The position numbers and the translations under genes were made by a program. A stretch of DNA of 15,508 bases from JAUVIB01 sp964424545. Lineage in GTDB: Bacteria > Calditrichota > Calditrichia > Calditrichales > Calditrichaceae. Below are positions 1-7,486 of the stretch, piece by piece (positions within the stretch are counted from its first letter, which is position 1; each line of letters opens with the position of its first letter). The notes below the pieces were generated by a model that ran no database searches, was not told where the DNA came from, and was given only the letters and a program-made list of their open reading frames with translations. The stretch covers positions 1 through 15,508 of the forward strand of contig CAYRJN010000086.1 in the NCBI GenBank assembly GCA_964424545.1, given 5' to 3'.

Positions 1-1
1 T

Positions 2-1024
2 CCTGACGACGGCGCACCTACTTATGTCGCTTATTCTGATGTGGATATACTTGAAGTAAAATTTGCCAATGATGCGGAAAACCTCTACGGCTATATGAAG
101 TCTACGGGAATAATCGGTAGAACTTCGGTAGATAGTCTTGGACAAAAAGCAGGTAGGTATTATTTTATATTTACCATAGATGTTGATAATAACGATACAA
201 CAGGTTATAGACTCAAAGAAGGCGGTTATTATCCCGACAGTCGGGGTTATGATATGAATATGGAGGTGGAATTTTATAACGGCTCGTATAATACCGGTCA
301 TTATATAAATCATGAGTATATATCCCAGGCCGATTACGACGCAAATTGGCTTAATGATTTGGAAAACCGCGTTGTTCGTCTGGCTCCGGGAACTTACGAT
401 TGGTATTCACAATGGGTAATGTTCCCCAACGATTCATTTGTTGTTGTGGAGGATAGAGGACCGGTTTATTACGGAATTATCAAAATTGCCGTTTCGGAAG
501 ACGGACATGAAGCGGAAATGGTAGCTCCAATGTGGGGCTTCTTAAAAACGCCCGATGGTACGCCTATTATTGATATAAATAAAACTATCAAGGTATCGGC
601 CTCTCTCGAGGGAAGCGGCGAATTATCTGAAGGCTCAAGCGGTCCTACGCATTCAAACTGGGGCTCCGATACGGCGGAACCTTTCTTGTATGAAGTAAAA
701 GCTCCGGCAACGGCAGTTAATGAAGAAATATCACTTAAGAAGCCTGAAAAATTTATTTTGCATGCCAACTATCCGAATCCGTTTAATCCCCAAACTACTA
801 TTAAATATTCTATCGGAAAGACGGAAACGGTACGTTTGTCCATATATGACGTTACCGGCCGAGAAGTAGCGGTTTTAGTAAATGAACATAAAGCGGCAGG
901 CGATTATTCGATTACATGGACGGCTAAATCAAAAAACGGCTACACGCTTCCAAGTGGAATTTATTATGCCGTTTTACGCGCAGGCAATGAACAGCGCGTG
1001 CGTTCGATGATTTTAATGAAATAA
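2..1024 (+). CDS. Secreted protein with C-terminal T9SS (Por) sorting domain, 5'-truncated
   Basis: The reading frame is open to the window edge, so this is the last 340 residues of a longer protein. A GTG at 41 is an internal codon and not a convincing start. The first ~215 residues look like a beta-rich extracellular domain: the 'FTIDVDNNDTTGY' segment recalls the FIDTDNDPxTGY pattern of CBM9/DOMON-like sandwich domains, a weak resemblance. The last ~90 residues are a clear type A T9SS sorting domain: 'NYPNPFNPQTTIKYSI', then 'LSIYDVTGREVAVLV', then 'LPSGIYYAVLRAG' and the terminal 'SMILMK'. In this family the domain directs export through the type IX secretion system and is usually cleaved at the cell surface. 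The function of the main domain is unknown. Confidence is high for the sorting domain and low for the ligand. Confidence 0.88.
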   Translation, partial: PDDGAPTYVAYSDVDILEVKFANDAENLYGYMKSTGIIGRTSVDSLGQKAGRYYFIFTIDVDNNDTTGYRLKEGGYYPDSRGYDMNMEVEFYNGSYNTGHYINHEYISQADYDANWLNDLENRVVRLAPGTYDWYSQWVMFPNDSFVVVEDRGPVYYGIIKIAVSEDGHEAEMVAPMWGFLKTPDGTPIIDINKTIKVSASLEGSGELSEGSSGPTHSNWGSDTAEPFLYEVKAPATAVNEEISLKKPEKFILHANYPNPFNPQTTIKYSIGKTETVRLSIYDVTGREVAVLVNEHKAAGDYSITWTAKSKNGYTLPSGIYYAVLRAGNEQRVRSMILMK

Positions 1025-1080
1025 TAACTTCGCAAATCGATAGGGTTGACTGTAATAACTTTGATACGGGTGAGTTTTTT

Positions 1081-1120
1081 GAAGAGGAGGTTTGTTTATT
1101 AATAAATCTCCTCTTCTATT
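1081..1120 (+). terminator. Hairpin after the T9SS protein, probable terminator
   Basis: GAAGAGGAGGTTT (1081-1093) pairs with AAATCTCCTCTTC (1104-1116) in a 13-bp stem with one G-U pair and a 10-nt loop. It lies 57 bases after the stop codon at 1024. The downstream side (TATTATAGT) is AT-rich but lacks a clean T run, so termination strength is uncertain. Confidence 0.55.
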
Positions 1121-1366
1121 ATAGTCTATGGGAATTTTAAAAAAGAATACTGATTTACATTTTATCTTAGCTCAATACAAAAAGAAGAAATCAGAATAAA
1201 TTTATACAGCGTCTCTTCATATTCCAATTGCTCCACCATTACCTTTCTTATATAAAATTATTTTTCAATATTTCCGATAAATTTATAAAAAAAATAAAGT
1301 TTTTGATTGTTTTTTTTAGTATAATATGTCGGTTAAAGAAAGATATGTTTTTAACGGACTGACATT
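1121..1366. other. Gene-free AT-rich spacer upstream of the adenosyltransferase gene
   Basis: Together with the hairpin just before it, this makes a 342-base stretch without a gene. It is strongly AT-rich. A perfect TATAAT at 1320-1325 lies 41 bases before the ATG at 1367 and could be a -10 element, but no -35 match sits 16-18 bases upstream of it. No convincing Shine-Dalgarno sequence precedes the ATG, and I see no cobalamin riboswitch structure. Confidence 0.45.
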
Positions 1367-1909
1367 ATGAAAATTTATACCGGTTTTGGCGACAAAGGTT
1401 ACACGGCTTTACTTGGCGGGGAAAAGGTTAAAAAAAGTAGCGAACGCGTTGAGCTTTACGGTACGATTGATGAATTGAACAGTCTACTTGGCATCGTTCG
1501 GGCAAAAAGCCGTTTAACGGAAGTAAAAAAAATAATTTCCGTTTTACAAAATGACCTGTTTAATTTATCTACGGAAATTGCGGCCCCGGCCGGCAAAATG
1601 CCTTCCGACGTTAAACCGATAAACCTCGATGATATTGCAAAATTGGAAGAATGGATAGATAAATTAAACGCTCAATTACCGACGCTTAAAAGGTTTATTC
1701 TTCCTGGAGGATCGGAAAGCGCTTCATTTATACATTTGGCAAGAACAATTGCGCGCCGGACGGAACGTCTTTTGGTGCGTTTTATGGAGAATGAAAATAT
1801 CCGCATTGAATTGTTAATTTATTTAAACAGGTTAAGCGACTTATTGTTTGTTATGGCGCGTTTTGAAAATTTAAAAGCCGCCGTAAAAGAAATTTTTTGG
1901 CATAGTTAA
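1367..1909 (+). CDS. pduO: PduO/MMAB-type cob(I)alamin adenosyltransferase
   Basis: This 180-residue protein matches the usual length and motifs of the PduO-type ATP:cob(I)alamin adenosyltransferases, which transfer the adenosyl group of ATP to Co(I) corrinoid to make coenzyme B12 in the cytoplasm. Visible signatures are the N-terminal ATP-binding 'YTGFGDKGYTALLGG' (residues 4-18), 'RVELYGTIDELNSLLG' (27-42), 'PGGSESASFIHLARTIARR' (113-131) and 'YLNRLSDLLFVMAR' (152-165). The last three carry the Arg/Glu/Asp residues that line the active site in the trimeric family. It stands alone: no other B12 gene or B12-dependent enzyme is in the window. An earlier in-frame start is not needed. The family assignment is firm; whether the role is de novo synthesis or salvage cannot be told here. 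Confidence 0.95.
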   Translation: MKIYTGFGDKGYTALLGGEKVKKSSERVELYGTIDELNSLLGIVRAKSRLTEVKKIISVLQNDLFNLSTEIAAPAGKMPSDVKPINLDDIAKLEEWIDKLNAQLPTLKRFILPGGSESASFIHLARTIARRTERLLVRFMENENIRIELLIYLNRLSDLLFVMARFENLKAAVKEIFWHS

Positions 1910-2022
1910 GAAAAATATTTATTCTGGTTTGTACGGAACGAAATTTATGTTTAAATTAGAAAGCAGAAAGAAAATGTAGTTGTTTATCGATATATTTCAC
2001 AAACTAAAGATACGAGGTTATA

Positions 2023-2280
2023 ATGGGCGTTAAAATTCTGGACAAACCTTTTGTAAAAGTTGAGCCGGAGCTTTGCAAAGGTTGCGGTATATGCATTGAT
2101 GCTTGTCCTGTTGATGTTTTGAAATTTAGCGATGCATTTAACAGTAAAGGTTATCATTATGCATATTATGTTGACGAAGGATGTACCGGCTGCGGTGTTT
2201 GTTTTTATGCTTGTCCCGAACCGGAAGCGATAATCGTATTTAAAAAAGGATATGAATATTCCGGAGAGGAGGTCGCCTGA
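2023..2280 (+). CDS. vorC: 2-oxoacid:ferredoxin oxidoreductase, 2x[4Fe-4S] ferredoxin subunit
   Basis: This 85-residue protein has two complete CxxCxxCxxxC cluster motifs: Cys 18, 21, 24, 28 ('CKGCGICIDACP') and Cys 54, 57, 60, 64 ('CTGCGVCFYACP'). It is the electron-transfer subunit that carries electrons from the TPP site to external ferredoxin. A GAGG lies five bases before the ATG at 2023. Its TGA stop shares one base with the ATG of the next gene (TGATG), which implies translational coupling and a fixed ratio with the alpha subunit. The order ferredoxin-alpha-fused beta/gamma matches, as I recall it, the vorCBA operon of Methanothermobacter. The substrate class could also be 2-oxoglutarate (kor), since the ferredoxin subunit alone does not discriminate. 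Confidence 0.93.
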   Translation: MGVKILDKPFVKVEPELCKGCGICIDACPVDVLKFSDAFNSKGYHYAYYVDEGCTGCGVCFYACPEPEAIIVFKKGYEYSGEEVA

Positions 2281-3326
2281 TGTCGAAGATATTAATAAAG
2301 GGTAACGATGCGCTGGTACGCGGCGCTATATTAGCCGGATGTCGTCTATATTTCGGTTATCCGATTACTCCGGCCAGTGAAATTGCCGAAGCGGCCGCAA
2401 AGTTTATACCGAAAGTAGGCGGAACATTTTTACAAGCGGAGAGCGAGGTGGCGGCTATTAATATGGTTTATGGAGCGGCAAGCGGGGGAGTGCGTGTTAT
2501 GACAGCCTCCTCGAGTCCCGGAATTAGTCTTAAACAGGAGGGCGTTTCTTATGCAGCCGGGGCGGAATTGCCTTGTCTGATTGTGGATATTATGCGCGGC
2601 GGTCCCGGACTGGGCAATATTGCGCCTGAACAAGCCGATTATAATCAGATCGTTAAGGGCGGCGGTCACGGTAACTATAAATGTCCTGTCTTGGCGCCAA
2701 ATAGCGGACAGGAGATGGCGGATATGACGTCGCTCGCTTTTGATTTAGCGGAAAAATACCGCACGCCGGTTTACATGCTGGCGGACGGATTCACCGGACA
2801 AATGATGGAATCGGTGGAATTTAACGAAGCAAAAACAAGTTTGCCGCGGTATGATTGGGCGCTTTATGGCGATAAAGAAAGTAAGCATAATTTAATCAGC
2901 AGTATTTACCTTGATGCGGAAGACTTGGAAAAACATAATATAAAACTCCAGGAGAAATATGCCGACATCGAAAAAAACGAAGTGCGCGTGGAAGAATTTA
3001 TGCTTGATGATGCCGAATACGTTTTGATCGGCTATGGTATTATATCGCGCATTTTAAAAACGGTGGTTGAGCAATTGAGAAACGAAGGTTATAAAGCGGG
3101 ATTATTAAGACCCAAGACACTATTTCCCTTTCCCAAAAAACATATTGATAAACTGACCGAAAAAGTTAAAAAGTTCCTTGTTGTGGAAATGAGTAACGGT
3201 CAAATGATTGACGATGTGCGGCTATCGGTATTGGGGCGTAAAGCGGTGGAATTTTACGGAAGAATGGGCGGAGTTGTGCCGTCTACCAAAGAAGTATATG
3301 AATATGCAAAATCAATTATCGATTAA
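2280..3326 (+). CDS. vorB: 2-ketoisovalerate:ferredoxin oxidoreductase alpha subunit (VorB type)
   Basis: This 348-residue protein is the alpha subunit of a 2-oxoacid:ferredoxin oxidoreductase, which oxidatively decarboxylates a 2-oxoacid to acyl-CoA, or runs in reverse, with ferredoxin as electron carrier. Features seen are the pyrimidine-binding start 'GYPITPASEIAEAAA' (26-40), 'AESEVAAINMVYGAASGG' (53-70) with its conserved Glu, 'SSSPGISLKQEG' (77-88), and 'MRGGPGLGN' (105-113) with 'PEQADYNQ' (116-123). These resemble VorB, about 350 residues, more than the longer PorA or KorA forms. A strong Shine-Dalgarno (AGAGGAGG, 2265-2272) sits seven bases before the ATG, inside the end of the ferredoxin gene. 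Branched-chain specificity is inferred from family resemblance only. Such enzymes serve amino-acid fermentation or reductive synthesis of branched precursors in anaerobes. Confidence 0.92.
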   Translation: MSKILIKGNDALVRGAILAGCRLYFGYPITPASEIAEAAAKFIPKVGGTFLQAESEVAAINMVYGAASGGVRVMTASSSPGISLKQEGVSYAAGAELPCLIVDIMRGGPGLGNIAPEQADYNQIVKGGGHGNYKCPVLAPNSGQEMADMTSLAFDLAEKYRTPVYMLADGFTGQMMESVEFNEAKTSLPRYDWALYGDKESKHNLISSIYLDAEDLEKHNIKLQEKYADIEKNEVRVEEFMLDDAEYVLIGYGIISRILKTVVEQLRNEGYKAGLLRPKTLFPFPKKHIDKLTEKVKKFLVVEMSNGQMIDDVRLSVLGRKAVEFYGRMGGVVPSTKEVYEYAKSIID

Positions 3327-3341
3327 CATTCGGGGTGAATT

Positions 3342-4775
3342 ATGGCAGCAAAAGTATTAAGTAAAGCAAAAAGTTTTTATGATATATATGAACGAAATCC
3401 CAGCGCCGATAAAAAAATGCCTCACTATTGTCCCGGTTGCGGACATGGCAATGTGCATAAATTTATTGCGGAAGCTTTGGATGATTTTGAAATAGCGGAT
3501 AAAACAATCTTAATAAGCCCCGTAGGCTGTTCTGTTTTTGCATATTACTATTTTGATACGGGCAATATTCAAGCGGCGCATGGCCGCGCTCCCGCGGTAG
3601 CCACGGGTATTAAACGCGCTCATCCGCAAAGTATTGTAATTAGTTATCAGGGCGACGGCGATCTTGCCGCTATCGGTACGGCTGAAATATTGCATGCGGC
3701 CAACCGCGGCGAAAATATTACGGTTTTCTTTATCAACAACGCCATTTACGGTATGACTGGCGGGCAAATGGCGCCTACGACATTGATTGATCAGCGAACA
3801 ACGACAACGCCATACGGCCGAAATGCGGGCAATGAGGGTTTTCCCATCAAGATTGCCGAATTAATCAGCCAGCTTCAAGCGCCGGTTTACGTGGAACGCG
3901 TCGCGCTCTTTGATAATAAACACCGCGCGCGAGCGCGTATGGCCGTGCGTAAAGCATTAAAAAACCAGGTAGATAATCTCGGTTTTTCACTGATAGAAGT
4001 ATTATCGCCTTGTCCTTCGGGGTGGAAAATGGATCCGGTGGATTCCTTGCATTGGATACGCGACGTTATGCTGGCGCAATTCCCTTTGGGCGTTTATAAA
4101 GATATTACCAAAGAAATAGAGCCCTATGCTGTGAATACCTATGAACCGACGGCAGAAGAGGTAAGGGACGCTTTAGAGCTGAATTTTGAAGAGATAAAAG
4201 AGAAACCGCCCCGAGTTGCTCCCCATGAAGGTTTTGCAAACCCTGAAATCAAAGTGGCCGGTTTTGGCGGACAGGGCGTTCTGTTGCTTGGCGCAGCGTT
4301 GGCGCAGGCTGGCCTTTTGGAAGATTATCATGTCTCCTGGCTGCCTTCATACGGTCCGGAGATGCGTGGCGGTACGGCAAATTGCCATGTTAATATTCGC
4401 GATATCGAAATCGGTTCGCCGATGGTTTCCAATCCCACAGTATTAATTGCGCTTAACCGTCCGTCTCTCGAAAAGTTTGAAAATGATGTAGTAAAAAACG
4501 GACTCATTATTTATGACAGCTCGTTGATTGATATAGATGTTGAACGCAAAGATGTGAATGTATTGGCCATTCCGGCCACCGAGATGGCCGATAAACTCGG
4601 CAACACGAGAACGGCTAATATGGTAACCATGGCGGCTTATGCGGCATACAGCGGTCTGTTTTCAAAGGATGTTTTATATGAAACGCTTAAATCGGCAATA
4701 AAAAGAAAACGCCTGCAGGAAATAAATCGTAAGGCAATTGACGCCGGTTATGAGTTCGGATTAAAAAATCGTTGA
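3342..4775 (+). CDS. vorA: 2-oxoacid:ferredoxin oxidoreductase, fused beta (TPP) and gamma subunits
   Basis: This 477-residue protein joins two subunits that are separate in four-subunit enzymes. Residues ~20-250 are the TPP-binding beta part: 'CPGCGHG' (30-36), the Mg-TPP motif 'GDGD' (104-107) with its Asn pair at 132-133, and 'IYGMTGGQ' (135-142). Residues ~303-475 are the gamma part: 'GFGGQGVLLLG' (307-317) and 'GPEMRGGTANC' (338-348). A linker of ~50 residues rich in Glu and Pro lies between them. The gene starts 15 bases after vorB with GGGGTGA upstream, so all three genes form one operon. The fused form is, to my knowledge, also found in Methanothermobacter VorA (similar length), so it supports the ketoisovalerate-type call and is not a sequencing artefact. 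No catalytic motif appears lost. Confidence 0.93.
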   Translation: MAAKVLSKAKSFYDIYERNPSADKKMPHYCPGCGHGNVHKFIAEALDDFEIADKTILISPVGCSVFAYYYFDTGNIQAAHGRAPAVATGIKRAHPQSIVISYQGDGDLAAIGTAEILHAANRGENITVFFINNAIYGMTGGQMAPTTLIDQRTTTTPYGRNAGNEGFPIKIAELISQLQAPVYVERVALFDNKHRARARMAVRKALKNQVDNLGFSLIEVLSPCPSGWKMDPVDSLHWIRDVMLAQFPLGVYKDITKEIEPYAVNTYEPTAEEVRDALELNFEEIKEKPPRVAPHEGFANPEIKVAGFGGQGVLLLGAALAQAGLLEDYHVSWLPSYGPEMRGGTANCHVNIRDIEIGSPMVSNPTVLIALNRPSLEKFENDVVKNGLIIYDSSLIDIDVERKDVNVLAIPATEMADKLGNTRTANMVTMAAYAAYSGLFSKDVLYETLKSAIKRKRLQEINRKAIDAGYEFGLKNR

Positions 4776-4890
4776 TTTTCTCGTAAATTTTAGTAAACTT
4801 ATAGGAAATAAAAAAAATATTAAATTAAAATATTTTTAGAACTATTAACAATTTCACGCATTAAATCAATGGTTTAATAAAAAATAAAAT
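4776..4890 (+). other. AT-rich spacer after the vor operon
   Basis: The spacer is almost pure A/T. AAAAATATT (4813-4821) and AATATTTTT (4829-4837) form a 9-bp A-T stem with a 7-nt loop. With the flanking A and T runs this could act as a weak bidirectional terminator, but it has no G-C pairs. No clear promoter was found. Confidence 0.3.
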
Positions 4891-4906
4891 CTCGGGTTAT
4901 CCCGAG
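4891..4906 (+). promoter_or_regulatory. Short perfect hairpin abutting the ribosome binding site of the Nfu gene
   Basis: CTCGGG (4891-4896), loop TTAT, CCCGAG (4901-4906): a perfect six-pair, mostly G-C stem in an otherwise A/T-only spacer. It ends directly before CGGGGAG, which holds the Shine-Dalgarno of the gene starting at 4917. It has no T run, so it is not a standard terminator. It may be a regulator's palindromic site or an RNA element that tunes translation; the role is inferred. Confidence 0.45.
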
Positions 4907-4916
4907 CGGGGAGTTT

Positions 4917-5138
4917 ATGAAAGAAAGAGTGCTAAAGGCCCTGGACAGTATTCGTCCTGGATTGCAGGCGGACGGCGGGGATCTGAAATTTGTACGAATC
5001 GATGAGAATAATGTTGTTTATATTCAATTAATAGGCGCATGCGGCGGCTGTCCAATGTCTACCATTACTTTAAAGCAAGGCATTGAACGTATTTTGAAGA
5101 TGCAGGTGCCCGAAGTGACGGCTGTTGAGGCGGTGTAA
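4917..5138 (+). CDS. Stand-alone Nfu-type (NifU C-terminal domain) Fe-S scaffold/carrier
   Basis: This 73-residue protein consists of just the NifU C-terminal domain. It has 'LQADGGDLKFV' (16-26) and the cluster-binding 'CGGCPMS' with Cys 42 and Cys 45, the CxxC that holds a [4Fe-4S] or [2Fe-2S] cluster between two monomers. In the family these proteins assemble or deliver Fe-S clusters to apo-enzymes in the cytoplasm. GGGGAG precedes the ATG by four bases. It follows the vor operon by 141 bases and precedes the DUF151 gene by 17 bases, so it is probably cotranscribed with the latter. Its nearness to a cluster-rich oxidoreductase fits its job but does not prove a specific partnership. The family is certain; the client proteins are unknown. 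Confidence 0.95.
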   Translation: MKERVLKALDSIRPGLQADGGDLKFVRIDENNVVYIQLIGACGGCPMSTITLKQGIERILKMQVPEVTAVEAV

Positions 5139-5155
5139 AAAAGGACGGAGAATTA

Positions 5156-5713
5156 ATGATTCGCGTAAGCATTGACGGAATTTTTCTAACGCAGACTCAG
5201 GCAAGCGGAATACTGCTGAAGGATAAAGAGGGAGAAAGAACGCTTCCCATAATAATCGGCGAATATGAAGCGCAATCTATTGCTTTTGGGCTCGAAAACC
5301 AAAAACCTCCTCGTCCGATTACCCACGATTTGATTGTAAATTTATTGGATGCAGCCAATCTTTCGCTGGAAAAAGTGGTCATTTCCGAATTGCGCGATAG
5401 TACTTATTACGCTTTATTGCATTTGGAAAGCGCCTATGGTAAATTGGAGGTGGATTCCCGTCCCAGCGATGCAATAGCCATTGCCGTTCGTCTTGATGTC
5501 CCGATCTTTGTCGAAGAGGAGGTGATGGATAAAGCCGCCTATAATTATAATGAAAGAGGTCGCAATGAATTGGAAGAGGCGCTTGTAGGTAAATCTGTGG
5601 ACGAGGATATCAATAAACTTAAAAAAGCACTGCAAAAGGCCGTTGAAGCGGAAGAGTATGAAAAAGCGGCTCAAATACGCGATCGCATTAAACAATTGGA
5701 AGCAAAGTCTTAG
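5156..5713 (+). CDS. DUF151 'bifunctional nuclease' family protein with C-terminal UVR motif
   Basis: This 185-residue protein has an N-terminal DUF151 domain (about 1-135), recognised by 'LPIIIGEYEAQSIA' (30-43) and 'RPSDAIAIAVRLDVPIFVEE' (102-121). A UVR (UvrB/UvrC interaction-type) helix pair follows at about 153-183, containing 'YEKAAQIRDRIKQLE'. A plant member of the DUF151 family has been described as having both RNase and DNase activity, but the bacterial proteins are little studied. The domain order is usual for this wider group of bacteria. The ATG at 5156 has GGAG five bases upstream, and the gap to the Nfu gene is only 17 bases. The UVR motif suggests binding to a partner protein or to another copy. 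The biochemical role should be taken as unknown. Confidence 0.9.
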   Translation: MIRVSIDGIFLTQTQASGILLKDKEGERTLPIIIGEYEAQSIAFGLENQKPPRPITHDLIVNLLDAANLSLEKVVISELRDSTYYALLHLESAYGKLEVDSRPSDAIAIAVRLDVPIFVEEEVMDKAAYNYNERGRNELEEALVGKSVDEDINKLKKALQKAVEAEEYEKAAQIRDRIKQLEAKS

Positions 5714-5816
5714 GCGATGGTACTGCAACGCATAGTACGTAGCGTAACAAATTGATTAAAAAGAGGGCGATCAATATCAGGTTCTCATTTTTCGATTTAG
5801 TCGGAATATCCAAATA

Positions 5817-5845
5817 TTTACAATAATCGATTTGTAAGATAATAT
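5817..5845 (+). promoter_or_regulatory. Possible promoter for the MBL hydrolase gene
   Basis: TTTACA (5817-5822), a 17-base spacer and TAATAT (5840-5845) give 5/6 and 4/6 matches to -35/-10. TTACAA (5818-5823) and TTGTAA (5832-5837) also form an inverted repeat over the -35 and spacer, as an operator might. The leader to the ATG at 5976 would be ~125 bases. In this AT-rich DNA the match is only suggestive. Confidence 0.35.
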
Positions 5846-5975
5846 TTTTATGCTTCCGAACAGAGAAAAATAAATAAAGCGCGTTGCGGAATCGGCGTCA
5901 TAACAAAAGCGGCGTAATATTCAAGGCAATAAAAAATCCTAAATATTCCAAAAAAATTAGACAAGGACTTATCCC

Positions 5976-6887
5976 ATGGCTGATTATAATCTTTTAAGTA
6001 AACTTTACGGTGTTCGTGGCAGCTATCCGGTTTCATTTGAAAATGGAACGAAAATCGGCGGAAATACACCTTGTTTGTTGATTCGTTCTCCGGAGCATGT
6101 TATTATTTTTGACGCAGGCAGCGGATTGATAGAGCTTGGAAAAGCGCTTTTGCCGGAAATATCGGAATATAATAAAACGCACAAATCTCCATTTCATATT
6201 AGTCTCATTTTTACACATACCCATCTGGATCATTTAATGGGTTTGCCCTTTTTTGTTCCCCTTTATATGCCCAATGTGCATATTCATTTTTTTGGGTCGC
6301 CCTCTTTAGGAATGGATTTCGAACAAATTATTCGCACCTATTTTATGCCGCAGTTTTTTCCTGTGGAATGGCATGAGCTCCGTTCCGTAAAAACCTTCGA
6401 AAATATCAATGAAGATACCATCATATCCTTTATCCCCGGAAAAGAAGGGCCGCAAAGCAGTCGAAGTTCCGACTTTAAAGCGCAAAAAGGTGAAATTACC
6501 GTAAAAAATATAAAGTATTATTTTCATCCTAAAAACGGTTCGCAGGTATATAAAATTTCTTATGGAAACCATAATCTGGTTTTTGCTACGGATATTGAAG
6601 AATTTGACGGCGGCGATGCGCGGCTCGCCGAATTTGCATCCGGCGCCGATGTACTGATCCACGACGCCCAATATACGCCGCAACAGTATCGACTATTTTC
6701 CGGTTACGGGCACAGCAGCTACGAAATGGCTTGCCGCTGCGCCGCACAGGCTAAAGTTAAAAAGTTATTATTATTTCATCATGACCCCAATAACAGCGAT
6801 GAGCAGCTACGTGAGATTGAAAAGGAAGCTAAAAAGTTATTTGCCGATAGTGAATTGGCCAGCGAACAATGGGAATGGAGATTATAG
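5976..6887 (+). CDS. MBL-fold metal-dependent hydrolase
   Basis: This 303-residue protein has a complete metallo-beta-lactamase fold signature: 'GVRGSYPV' (12-19), 'IIFDAGSG' (43-50), the dinuclear metal motif 'THTHLDH' (80-86), 'ATDIEEF' with Asp 206 as bridging ligand, His 229/Asp 230, and 'GHSS' (245-248) with 'HHDP' (268-271). The overall pattern resembles RNase Z/phosphodiesterase-like MBL proteins without the RNase Z exosite. A cyclic-nucleotide or phosphodiester substrate is possible but unproven. There is no signal peptide, so it is cytoplasmic. AAGGA lies eight bases before the ATG. It is convergent with recR and the two genes overlap by six bases at 6882-6887, so it is not part of the recR operon. 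The catalytic residues look intact; the substrate is unknown. Confidence 0.9.
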   Translation: MADYNLLSKLYGVRGSYPVSFENGTKIGGNTPCLLIRSPEHVIIFDAGSGLIELGKALLPEISEYNKTHKSPFHISLIFTHTHLDHLMGLPFFVPLYMPNVHIHFFGSPSLGMDFEQIIRTYFMPQFFPVEWHELRSVKTFENINEDTIISFIPGKEGPQSSRSSDFKAQKGEITVKNIKYYFHPKNGSQVYKISYGNHNLVFATDIEEFDGGDARLAEFASGADVLIHDAQYTPQQYRLFSGYGHSSYEMACRCAAQAKVKKLLLFHHDPNNSDEQLREIEKEAKKLFADSELASEQWEWRL

Positions 6888-7484
6888 TTTACGACGCGTA
6901 AGGATGGCTCTGCCTATGGTAGCCGGATCGATAAATTCCAAATTGGAACCGATCGGCACGCCGCTGGCAAGTTGAGTAATCAAAACGTCGCTGTCTTTCA
7001 GCAGTCTGGAAATATAAATCATGGTGGCCTCGCCTTCCGTACTGGGATTGAGAGCCATTACTATCTCTTTAATATCTTCTTGCGCTACGCGATTAATTAA
7101 TTCCTTAATATGTAAATCTTCGGGCATAACGCCCGACAACGGTGAAATAACGCCGCCAAGAACATGGTATCTGCCGTTAAATTCGTGAGACGATTCAACG
7201 GCCATGATATCGATAATATCTTCTACGAGACATATTTTACGACCGTCGCGTCGTTCATCCTGACAAATTTGGCATAGGGGGCCTTCAGCGATGTTGAAAC
7301 AACGTTGGCATAATTGTGTGTCATGTTTTAGTTTTAGGATAGAGTCTGCCAGTTCTTCAGCGAATTGATTATCGCTTTTTAAAATAAAAATAGCGAGACG
7401 CTGAGCGGTCTTTTTGCCGATGCCCGGCAGACGGCTGAGGCTGTTAATTAATGTTTCAAGCGCGTTAATTCCGAAAAAATTCAT
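6882..7484 (-). CDS. recR: Recombination mediator RecR
   Basis: This 200-residue protein has the RecR family length and layout: a helix-hairpin-helix 'LSRLPGIGKKTAQRLA' (16-31), a C4 zinc finger with Cys 59, 62, 71 and 74, and a Toprim domain from about residue 83 with 'ICLVED' (84-89). Later come 'ALNPSTEGEATMIYI' and 'QLASGVPIGSNLEF'. With RecO (and RecF) it helps load RecA onto SSB-coated single-stranded DNA at gaps. It begins two bases after the stop of ybaB and is the last gene of the dnaX-ybaB-recR cluster. The upstream ribosome binding site is weak, so translational coupling to ybaB is likely. Its stop TAA and the stop of the convergent MBL gene share the six bases at 6882-6887. Confidence 0.97.
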   Translation of the reverse strand: MNFFGINALETLINSLSRLPGIGKKTAQRLAIFILKSDNQFAEELADSILKLKHDTQLCQRCFNIAEGPLCQICQDERRDGRKICLVEDIIDIMAVESSHEFNGRYHVLGGVISPLSGVMPEDLHIKELINRVAQEDIKEIVMALNPSTEGEATMIYISRLLKDSDVLITQLASGVPIGSNLEFIDPATIGRAILTRRKL

Positions 7485-7486
7485 GC

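Noticed and set aside
1121..1366. A cobalamin riboswitch before the adenosyltransferase gene
   Set aside because: I looked for the B12-box and surrounding stems and saw none; the region is plain AT-rich sequence.
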